Source: Cryptococcus deneoformans JEC21 (Eukaryota > Basidiomycota > Tremellomycetes > Tremellales > Cryptococcaceae). Taken from it: a stretch of 22,500 nt of DNA. How positions within the stretch are numbered: the stretch's first letter is position 1; every line of letters starts with the position of its first letter. The DNA lies in assembly GCF_000091045.1 (NCBI RefSeq), contig NC_006679.1, positions 664,281 to 686,780 of the forward strand. The letters run 5' to 3'. This document shows, in pieces, positions 1 to 9,347 of this stretch. Made by a program: the position numbers and the translations under genes. The notes under the pieces were generated by a model. That model was not told the origin of the DNA. It searched no databases and saw only the letters and a list, made by a program, of their open reading frames with translations.

Positions 1-860
1 ACATTTTACACTCATGCGATGAAGATGAACGTTCTTATTCCTACTGTCTTCGCCCAACCGAACTTCTTTGATCCTTACCGTCAGAATGTAGCCAAGTCGC
101 TTGGTATCACTGGGACCTCCATTGAGACATCATTACCGGTCGTTGTATACGTTGACCATCAAGTACGTTGATCCAATATCGATGGGCAAGCCAGCTCATT
201 TTCTGCTCCCCTTCCAGATAGGAACACCTCGTCTTCATCCTGAGGATCATATGGGTCTCATCGATGCCTTGAAGAGCCTGACTCCGTTGGCTGAGGTTCA
301 CGTTGTGAAGTTGAACGGCATGTCCAAATTTAAACGAATTGAGTTATTGAATCGTGCTTGTGTATGCTTTTCTCTCCGCTCCCTTAGGCGTGAGATGATC
401 AGGCTAATATGACGTAGATTATCATAAGCTTACACGTGGATGAACTCATACACGCAATGTGGATGCCTACGATCCCCGGCCGATCGACTGTCATCGAACT
501 GTTTGAACAGGGTGGTTTTCGCCGTGGGTCTTCCGTCACTCGTATACTGAAAATATGAATGCTGATTGTCTGTCTGCCAGGTGACTTTGAGCTCATGGCC
601 ACTTCTCTCGGTCATCAATATGTTGCAATTCAGTACGACAGGATCCTTCTCGAGGAAGAATGGCGTACGGGTGGCCCCTCTATAGGGGAAGAAGCTAAAA
701 AGGTAAGCTGATGAATGACTTGAAGAAACTACCACAGTAAGATCGTTAACGATACTGTCATTGATAGGGTGAGGTAAGAGTCAATCCAGAAGTGGTGATT
801 CGAGCGGTAGAAGATATCTTGACAAAGGACGATGAGAACGCGGAGATTGTTGGCATCTGA
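1..860 (+). CDS. Glycosyltransferase family 61-like protein (DUF563), 3' part, 5' end outside window
   Basis: Five exons can be joined: 1-162, 218-361, 418-523, 581-702 and 768-860, with GT-AG introns of 55, 56, 57 and 65 nt; they give 208 residues ending in TGA at 858-860. The frame is open to the left edge, so the N-terminus is missing. The product matches the C-terminal half of GT61/DUF563 enzymes of fungi: VVVYVDHQ and a conserved Arg-Leu followed by a Leu-rich helix, then IIISLHVDELIHAMWMP, then STVIELFEQGGFRRDFELMA and LGHQYVAIQYD. GT61 enzymes are Golgi/ER transferases such as xylosyl- or GlcNAc-transferases; donor and acceptor cannot be read here. The odd point is that the usual HGxGLTH motif reads HVDELIH, losing both glycines, so activity is uncertain. 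It is convergent with RRP9, 123 bp from stop to stop. Family call is fairly sure; function is not. Confidence 0.78.
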
Positions 861-983
861 GCACTGTTTGAACTGTTCGTGGTGCTCAGCTTTTTCTTCC
901 TACATGTAAACATGATACTTTCTCATTTCATAGCCACCAAAAGAATCAATATGTACACAGAGATCCATACAAGTCTACTAAGT

Positions 984-2827
984 CTAGATCATCATGGCTT
1001 TGCCTTTCCTATCCAGCTCGAGTCTGGCGACCAACACTCCGTTTTTCACAAGCTTATCCCTCATCCATCGACCCAGTCTGGGTTCTTGGCCTACAGCAGC
1101 AACCAACACAATTTCTGACTTTGCATTTGTACTCTCCTTTTCTCCTGACTCCGGAAGAGAAGCATGAGAAATAGTCTCATAAGGAAGAGAACTGAGTTGA
1201 AGAGAGTTGACGAACCCCTTGGCGGGTATTTCGACATCGACATAAGAGAAAGATTTCAATTCTTGGTTCATAGCCCACAATTTGATTTGGCCATCCCAAG
1301 AACCAGAGGCAAAAAGGTTGGTACCTCTTAAAGCTGCAATGGAAGTGATCCAGCGGGGAGCGGAAATAGGGTTTTCTGCAGTGATCGGTGTGAATCCATG
1401 AGCGAAAGCCTGAGTGAAGATGGGCTTTTTCTTTCCAGTGTGCCAAAGAAGAAGAGATCTACAAGATATGTTAAGACAGGATACAAGTTGCGGAAAATGA
1501 GACTTACCCGCTATCACCACCAGAGACGAAATGCTGATCATCAAGCATGCAAACACAGTCAACTGAACCTTCCATAAATTCTTTTCCCTTGCCTTTGCTG
1601 TCCTTCTCCTTTTCCGGCTCAACACCCTCTGTCCATCCTCCTCCCAAACGTTCCTTCCTTTCCGCGGGCATTAAACCTTTTAAATCCTTCCTAGTCTTCC
1701 CACCTGCTCTGAAGACAAGCTGAACTTCCTCCTCGACTTTCCACCATCGACATGATCGATCTCGGGAGCCAGCCGTGACAGCCAAAGTGGGCTTAAGAGA
1801 AGAGACAGACGGGATAGAATCTTGATGGCCAAAGAATGTGTCAATGACAGAGAGGGTAGAAAGGGAATGAAGAGCAAGATGACGGGAGAGGGAGGCGGAG
1901 AGGATGTGGTACGACGGGTTGTTAAGTGGTGAAAGGGCGATCGACTGATACGACGGGTCAACCTAATCCACCAAGAAACCATGTTGTAACTCACAGTGAC
2001 AGCGTCCTTATGGCCCTTTAATCCAGTCACCCACTTGGGCTCTCTTTCACTGACATCCCATACACCCATCACCTTATCCCTTCCTCCACTGACAAGCCAT
2101 TTTCCGTCTTCACTCGCTGCCAGACATAAGATCTCTCCATTGTGGCCATTTCCTCCACCCTGGGCATGTCCAAAGTTCTGACCGGCTCGACGTAAAGTGG
2201 AAGTAGAATGGCGGATGATGGAGCCTCGTTTGGTGGAAATGAAGATGTAGTAGGGGGTCAAGGCGGCAGATGTAGGAAGATGCGATGATGTGGGGATGAA
2301 ATGAAATGTTGAGGACGTCAAATGGGGCGTGATGAAGAGGTGTATACGGCCTGACGCTTCGGCCTGATGTAGGCGTCAATCAGTCACTGTAAAGAACGGA
2401 TATGAAAATGGTAACGTACGACATCCTTCTGAAGACGAGACGCAATAAGCTCTCTGTCAATATCAGCAGCATCGTAGTCCTGATCCGCATTGGCTTCACA
2501 GTATTAGCAGAGCGGAAAACAGTAAAAGAAGAAGATCTCACCAGCCTCTACTTCATCTCGAACTCTGGCAAGGTATCCCTTAGCCAACCTGACTCTCTTC
2601 TCCGCTGCCGTCTCATTTTCGTCGATATACTCTTCATCACTCATTGCTACATCCTCCCGACCCTCTCTGAAATCCATCAAATCAATATCAACGGGGCCAT
2701 TGTCGCCCTCTGCGTCCGAAGAGAGATTTTCATCGTTGTCTTGATGCTTTTGCTGGCGAGGTGCTGAAGGACCTGAACGATTGTTCCTCTTGCGCTTCTT
2801 CTGGGATTGAAAAAATGGGTCAGGCAT
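984..2827 (-). CDS. RRP9: U3 snoRNP WD40 protein Rrp9 / U3-55K
   Basis: Five exons on the minus strand (2827-2542, 2493-2420, 2363-1995, 1944-1508, 1458-984) with introns of 48, 56, 50 and 49 nt join in frame to 546 residues, close to the usual length of Rrp9. Rrp9 binds the box B/C motif of U3 snoRNA and is needed for early pre-18S rRNA cleavages in the nucleolus. The N-terminus has a basic patch (KKRKR) and an acidic stretch, then the family signature ETAAEKRVRLAKGYL and a DIDRELIASRLQKDV helix. WD repeats follow, recognisable by LKGHKDAVT, WLVSGGRDKVMGVWDV, FFGHQDSIP, HFVSGGDSGSLLLWH, FASGSWDGQIKLW and a last blade near VAAVGQEPRLGRW. I chose the MPDPFF start because Rrp9 proteins begin similarly; an in-frame ATG lies 36 nt upstream at 2863. 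Divergent from SEC31. Confidence 0.93.
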
Positions 2828-3233
2828 AGCGAAGGCTGCAGTTCCGAATGGATATGGATACAAGATACGGCTGTGGGAAGTACGAGGGAAACTCTAGAGA
2901 GGCGACGACCCGTGGAGGAAAGCTGAATGCAGGGCAACAAATAAGAAGACTAAAAAAGCTGATAATTGCCACGTGAGAAGTGGAGGTTGCAAAAGTGGTC
3001 ATGTCCGCCAGCAGAAGGCCCAAAGGTTTCGAGCGCCTAGCAGTTCATGGTCCTCGTCAGCAAATAGGCGCGCGGGACAAGGGTCGGGCGTCATCAGCGC
3101 GCCAGCACGCTGGCTGGAGGCTGCCCTCGTTCGCTTCTCGTTCTCTATCCATCCCTCAATCTCCTTCTTCCATCGACATCTTTCCTTCCTCAAACCCCTT
3201 TTACCCACACAGGCGCAAGTCGCCAATCGCAAA
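2828..3233. promoter_or_regulatory. Divergent RRP9/SEC31 promoter region
   Basis: This 406-bp gap separates the start codons of RRP9 (minus) and SEC31 (plus) and must hold both promoters and leaders. A palindromic E-box CACGTG lies at 2970-2975. A GC-rich block follows, with a perfect 7-bp inverted repeat GGCGCGC (3067-3073) and GCGCGCC (3097-3103). The last 120 bp before SEC31 are pyrimidine-rich (many TTC/CCT runs), as is common in fungal leaders. The frame of SEC31 stays open upstream to at least 2973, so an N-terminal extension cannot be excluded from the frame alone, although the family start argues against it. Confidence 0.7.
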
Positions 3234-6200
3234 ATGAAACTCAAGGACATATCACGCACGGCAACCTTCGCTTGGGATAACACTTCCTCTTCAGCGCCCC
3301 TCCTCGCAACTGGTGCTGTCGCTGGTGCCCTCGACGAAAGCTTCAGCAACGAATCTCAGCTCGAAATCTGGCAGCCAGACTTTGGGGACGTATCAAATGT
3401 CAAGCTTGGTGGTGAAGGCAAGCCAGCTTTGGGCAGCATCACCGTTAGCAGCCGGTGAGTTTCCTTTCAATACTGCAGTCCTCAATTGACGTGCTATAGA
3501 TTCAACCAGCTCGCATGGTCAGCACCTTCCACTACTCACATGAAGGGAGTTCTTGCTGCAGGTATGGAGACTGGTGAAGTTAATGTGTTTGATCCCTCCA
3601 AGATTGTTACTGGTGCTAGGTGCGTCTACCCAGTGGCTTAACGCGTCGCTAACATTTCATTAGTGCGGATGAGGCACGAATCTTCAAAAGTGAAAAGCAC
3701 ACTGGTCCAGTTAGGGGCCTTGACTTTAACTCAATCCAGAAGAATCTCATGCTTACTGGTTCTGTCAATGCCGAGGTACGACATTATCGTAGGGCATAGC
3801 TCGAATAATTCTTAACCCTTTCGCAGATATATATATACGATCTCAACTCTCCCAACAACGCGCCTATCCCTCCGGGACCAACTTCTACCAAACTCAATGA
3901 GATTACGGCCCTCCAATGGAATCCTACAGTATCTCGAGTGTTCGCTGCATCTTCATCTTCAGGCTTCACCTCTGTTTGGGATTTGAAGGCTGGGAAGGAG
4001 ATTGTTAGTTTGCAGTATGGCGGTGGTGCTGCTAAGGGAATGGAGACTGTTGGTGGTGTGGCCGGTCTTCAGATGGGGAAAAGAAGAGGTATGAGTGATG
4101 TTTGCTGGCACCCAGAACAGGCAAGTCGTTTGAGTTAGGAATGGAGTATCATGTTGATCCTTTTTAGGCTACTCGACTTATTACTGCCTCCGAAGATGAC
4201 GAATCTCCTATCATCATGCTTTGGGATCTTCGAAATACTCGGGCCCCGGAAAAAATTCTCAGCGGTCACCACAAAGGTGTTCTTTCCGTCTCATGGTGTA
4301 AGCAGGATGCCGACCTCCTCTTGTCATGCGGCAAAGACAATCGAACATTGTGCTGGAACCCTCAGACCGGCGAGATCATCGGTGAACTTCCTACTAGCAA
4401 TGATTGGTCCTTCCAGACCTCTTGGTGCCCTAGAAACCCCGATTTACTCGCTACGGCATCATTTGACGGTCACATTGGTATTCACTCCTTGCAAACAACC
4501 AGCATTCCTTCCCAATCTACCGAGAAGCTCAGTGAGGCTGCTACCGCTGACGACGTTTTCGGTGCACTCGGGAACGAGCAGCCCCAGGATGAAACTGTCA
4601 ACGTCTTGTCCCTCAAGCAAGCTCCCAAGTGGCTTCGACGTCCTGTTTCAGCGACCTTTGGCTTCGGCGGTCTTCTCGCTACCACTTCCAATCTTCCTGG
4701 AGCATCTGGTAAACACCAATCTGGAGTTGTTCACCTGCGAACTGTCACCACCGAGCAAGATGTTCTCAACCGCGCCAAGGCGTTAGACCAGACTGACGGC
4801 CAGCAAGAAAAGCTTGCAAAGTTCTGCTCTGAGAGGGCCAAGGACGATGATGAAGCGTGGAAGGCTCTGCAGGCTCTTTTCAAGGCTAATTCGAGACAGG
4901 AGCTTGTGCAATTGCTTGGTTTCTCTCAGGAGGAGGTTGCGAAGAAGGTGCAAGACGCTATCAAGAAGTTCCCCAACGCCATCAAGGCAGCTGGTGACGC
5001 TACTCCAGTCATTGCTCCACTAGAAGAGGAAAGTGTCAAAACTCCCACTGCTGAGAAGCCTGAAGCTATCGAAGACGTTAGCACCACTTCCGATGCCGGC
5101 GTTGAGTCTCATGACGACAAATCTGAGAAGTCCGAGACTAAAAAAAGCGAAAATGGCCTTTTCGACGATGAGACTGCTCCAGGAACCCCTGCCGCTGCAG
5201 CCGCTGCCGATTTCTTTTCTTCAATGGCCTCTGGGGCTCTGCGTAACCCTCAGCTTGATAGTATCGTCTCTCATAAGTCTGAAGCTGCGGAGTCGTCTGT
5301 CGCGGCTACCGTCGGCAGCCGTGCCTCTTCCGTAAGAGACGAGATTGTCAACAAGGAGAACACCTTCCAAATCTACCCCGAAGGTGAGAGTGATATCGAC
5401 AAGCTTGTTACCCAAGCTTTGGTCATGGGTGACTTCAAGTCTGCTGTGGACGTCTGTCTTGCTTTTGACAGATTTGCGGATGCTCTTCTCCTTGCTGTTC
5501 GAGGTGGTCCCGACCTTTTGCAGTCCACTCAGAATGCCTACTTTGCTCAGCAGACCACCAGTCGTCCCTTCCTCCGTGTCTTCCAATCTATTGTAACCGA
5601 GGACCTTTTGGACATTGTTCAAAACGCTGATTTGTCCGAATGGAAAGTCGCCTTTGTTGTTTTGTGTACATTTGCCAAGGATACCGACTTTGGCAATCTT
5701 GCTGAGCAAATTGGCCAGCGACTTCAGTACAGATGGCGAGTGCTCTCTGCCTCTGACAGTTCCGAAGCCAAAGCATCCGCCAAAATTGCTCGTCAGGACG
5801 CCACTCTCTGCTATCTTGCGGCTAAAAAGCTTGAAAAGGTCGTCTCCATATGGGTTGATGAAATGGCTGAGGAAGAGGAAGCCGTTTCTGCTACTCGATA
5901 CACTTCCCATGCGCAGGCGCTTCAGTCATTCATTGAAAAGGTTTCCGTTTTCAAAGCTGCTACCGGCTATGTTGACGAAGATTTGCTTACTCCCACCGAG
6001 TCGGCAGCCGCTGCTGAGGCCGGGGCAAGAACCTACAAGCTTGCCGGCTTGTACGACAGATACTATGAGTATGCCGATTTGCTCGCTACTCAAGGCTTAG
6101 TGGACATCGCTGCCAAATATGTGAAGATGACTCCTGTTGACTACAAGGGCAGTGAACAAGTGGGTGAGCTTGATAAGGCCAGGCAGAGAATCTTGAGCGC

Positions 6201-7954
6201 TGCTGGTGGGAATGTCGGTACTAAGATGGCTCAAACAACTGGGAAGGTCCAAAGTACGGCCGGTTCTTCCATCGCGAGAGGTTACGCGCCTGCCCAACAG
6301 GCGTCCGCATATGCGTCCTCCCAGCCCGCGTATGCTCTTCAGCAGCCTACGACTTACGCTGCTTCAACCGCGCCAGCTTATCAAGCACCACCGGCCGCCA
6401 GCGGACCTTATCAGCCTGCATCCACTTCGACCGCTTACGCACCTCCTCAACCTACTCCGTCATACGGCGACTCAAATCCTTACGCACCTGCGACCGTCTA
6501 CCAACCATCTTCTGGGTATCCACCCAACGGTTATCGACCCAGCGACCCTCAACCACAAGGATATGGTGCTCCTCAACCCTCATTCGGCCAAACTCAGGCA
6601 ATGCCTCCCCCCCCTCGTGTCGGTCAGACCAATGCTCCTATCAGTTCTCCTCCTTTGATCCCAGGCTCGCAACAACGGGGTATCTCAGGATGGAATGATG
6701 CGCCTACCTTCGCTCCAAAGAGACCTCAAAGTGCTGCCAAGGACGTCAAGAAGGCTTCTGCTATTTTGTCTCCTTTCCCCAACTCTGCTGATCCACTTGC
6801 CGCTGCTGGTGCTGGGTTGAACACTGCAGGGGCGGCTCCTCCCCCCGGTAGGTCACCTCAGCCTGGTGTGATTCCTCCCCCTCCCAAGAACGCCCGACCT
6901 CCTTCTATTGCCGCGAAGGTACAACCTCCGCCTACCGTTCAACAACAGCAACAGTTCCACCAGCATGCGCAACATCAACAACAACAGCGACAGCAGCAGT
7001 TAACTTCCCCTCCAGCGGCTGCAGGTCCTCCACCCTCTGCCTTCTCGCGTCCCCCTCCCCCTGGTGCCCGAGCCGGTCCTCCTCCCGGAGCTTTCGCTGG
7101 TCCCCCTCCTCAACGCGCCCTGTCCCCATTGGGTCCCGGTAGGCTCAGCTCGCCTCCAGGGAGCCAAATAAGGCCACCTTCAGCTGTCCAGAGACCCCCC
7201 AGTCAACCTGGACAGGTGCAGTCTCTTGATGGTGGAATTACGGGAATGGGCGGACCTCCTCCCCCAGGCTCTAGGATGGCTGGGCCTCCTCCTGGACGGT
7301 CAGCTACGCCTCAGCAGCAGCAGCGACAGCAGATCATTCCTCCTGCTACCTCACCGTCTCAAACGAAAATTCAGTCACCCTCTTCTGAGCAGGTAAAGCC
7401 TCGACACCGTGAGTGCATTCTTTTTCCTTCGTGTACAAAAGGAATTAACATCTATTGATGAAGCCGCTGGGGATCGATCCCATATCCCTGAAGCTTCAAA
7501 GCCCATTTATGAGATTCTCTCCGGAGAACTCACAAAGGTGAAGCAATCTAATATTCCTGTATGTGCAGTCGCAGTTATGTACAATGTTAAATACTTATTG
7601 AGTACTGTATAGCCTCACGTCAAACGAATTGTGGATGACACCGAAAGACGGCTGAACATTCTTTTCGATGGGCTCAATAACGAGACAGTGCCAAAGCAGG
7701 CGGTGGATATGATGAACGAGATTTCTAAGGGTCAGTGAACCTTTGCTCTCTGTTAGCCCTTCTTGGCTAACAATTCAACAGCGATTGCCGCCAGAGATTT
7801 GAACGCAGCGTTGGCTATGCATGTGGAATTGTTGACTACTGCCAGTGGTGATATGACCTCTTGGGCTGTGAGTCCATCACTCATTTCATACCTCAGCCCA
7901 AAGCTAATCAATATATAGCCCGGAGTCAAGCAGATCATCAGACTGGGAGCATGA
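3234..7954 (+). CDS. SEC31: COPII outer coat subunit Sec31
   Basis: Nine exons (3234-3454, 3500-3619, 3664-3775, 3827-4120, 4168-7392, 7442-7558, 7613-7730, 7782-7867, 7919-7954) join in frame to 1442 residues. Sec31 pairs with Sec13 to form the outer cage of COPII vesicles at ER exit sites and stimulates Sar1 GTP hydrolysis with Sec23. The start MKLKDISRTATFAW matches the family start. Residues 1 to about 380 form the WD40 propeller (for example SPIIMLWDLRNTRAPEKILS, LLLSCGKDNRTLCWNPQTGE). About 650-920 is the alpha-solenoid (DIDKLVTQALVMGDFKSAVD). About 925-1320 is Pro/Gln/Ala-rich, with Gln runs near 1175-1195, the usual Sec23-contacting linker. The end (RSHIPEASKPIYEILSGEL, ERRLNILFDGLNN, ending GVKQIIRLGA) is the conserved C-terminal helical domain. 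Intron 4 uses a GC donor. Confidence 0.96.
4121..4167 (+). other. Non-canonical GC-AG intron in SEC31
   Basis: Between the WD40 segments ending CWHPEQ and starting ATRLITASEDDE, the only junction that keeps the frame and the propeller intact removes 4121-4167 (47 nt). Its donor reads GCAAGT and its acceptor TTTTTAG. Reading through meets a stop at 4136-4138. GC-AG introns are a known minor class handled by the U2 spliceosome; the otherwise perfect match of the donor to the U1 consensus fits that class. Confidence 0.85.
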
Positions 7955-8804
7955 AAAGAAAGGAGTGGATAGACACCAAGACGTTGTCCAAATAGCTTGA
8001 AGATGCGTATGACAAATGAATATAGCTCTTGCAGAATGTCTGTTCGATGTAGGGGTTTCAGTGCCGGCAAATGCGGCAGTGATACATAGGCTGGCCTCTA
8101 TTCCGGATTTAACTAGTAGACTTCAGTACGAGAAGTTACTAGACGATAGGCGTTAGACTGGACATATCCTTGGAAAGCTATGATCTGCCTATTTGCACAT
8201 TATCAGTCCACCTGTTATAAGCAACCATTAACGAACCACGCGGACTCGATGTGAAACGTTTAAGCGTTGAGAGCAGCTGGGACCCAGGATCAAGATGAAA
8301 GTGAGCGCCGACAACCGGCAGAGTAAGGCACGATGAATGAGTAAGGCCCGGCGTACAACCAATCAAGCCCAACCACAATTGATGCCGAAAGCTGAGAGCT
8401 GGGAGCTGATGATCATCATCCAAGAACATCCAGCATCAAATGTCGACGAAACTCGCATATTTCACATATCATCATAATATCATATCTGATACATATACGA
8501 CTAATCCTTAACCGCCTGACAAGGCCCAATAAGGCATGTACTCTTGAGTTCCACGACAGTAGTATTTTTTTAGGGTTCTCAGGTCATAATAGAAATAGTA
8601 GTAGTAGTGGTATTACGAGGAGTACGTATAAGGTGTGCGATCGCTACTGTACGACAGCAGTAGAGTTGGACTTTCGTTGGTGCGTGGAATATATAGGTAC
8701 GTAGAGGTGCGAAGTGATGACCGAATGACCGTCGTCGAGCCTTAGGGACCACATTAAAAGCAGGGTGGGATTACACCAACATGAAACCATGATGAAGAGC
8801 GGGT

Positions 8805-8840
8805 CGAACGAAAGAACGAACGAACGAACGAACGAACGAA
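8805..8840. repeat. (CGAA)9 tetranucleotide microsatellite
   Basis: Nine tandem CGAA units cover the interval; only the third unit (AGAA) differs. It lies in the non-coding gap between SEC31 and SRE1. Such repeats change length by replication slippage and so may vary between strains. Confidence 0.92.
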
Positions 8841-9282
8841 TGAGGTCGACCCATAGATAGCATCGTCTACATACATAACGTACATACATCGTGCAAGAGT
8901 GCTTTGTCCGATGTGCTGTGGCGGAATCCGATGTTCACGACTATTGCTCATGCCGTGGAAATTGACCATCGTGAGAAGAAGATGTGACTGTAAAGTCGGA
9001 AAGGAAAGGTTGAACACAACAAGGATGAAAGAATAACGGAACTTGTGTGTCAAGGCGCCAGCCACCTAAACAATTCGTGTAAATGCACCGACTGAGAACG
9101 TCCGAGTGTGTCTGCCCACTACAGCGTTTATTACAAGTCCGCAGCATCTACAAAAGTCTAAAACGGGAAAAACAGCCTATCATTTTCAAACAATAACATG
9201 TACATTTATTTATATGATGCGTACTTATAATAGACTATACATATTAATCAACAGGATGGGACCAAAAAATCTTACACAGAAC

Positions 9283-9332
9283 AAAAGCAAAAAAAAAAAA
9301 CAAAAAACAAAAAAAAAAAAAAAAAACAAAAA
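9283..9332. repeat. A-rich tract (T-rich on the SRE1 strand)
   Basis: About 50 bases consist almost only of A, broken by single C or G bases, with uninterrupted runs of 12 and 18 A. On the minus strand this is a U-rich block that begins about 16 nt downstream of the SRE1 stop codon, so it should lie in the SRE1 3' UTR. It could act as a U-rich 3'-UTR element or simply be a slippage-prone homopolymer. Confidence 0.85.
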
Positions 9333-9347
9333 TATGGACGATATTCG

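Larger units (their letters stand above)
7955..9347. other. Convergent intergenic region between SEC31 and SRE1
   Basis: The 1.4-kb gap holds the 3' untranslated regions of SEC31 (plus) and SRE1 (minus). No open frame in it shows family similarity or exon structure. It contains a short AGT run near 8595-8608, the CGAA microsatellite at 8805-8840, and an A-rich tract at 9283-9332 close to the SRE1 stop. It is long for a convergent gap in this gene-dense window; an unannotated non-coding transcript is possible, but nothing in the sequence shows one. Confidence 0.6.

Noticed and set aside
5221..5910. A 229-codon minus-strand open frame within SEC31
   Set aside because: It is a shadow of the real SEC31 frame, caused by codon bias, with no domain or start context of its own.
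7409..7441. A 33-nt intron using the GTGAGT at 7409 in SEC31
   Set aside because: It breaks the frame into the conserved C-terminal domain. The donor at 7393 (GTAAAG, 49 nt intron) keeps the frame and gives SSEQ/ELTSIDEAAGDR.
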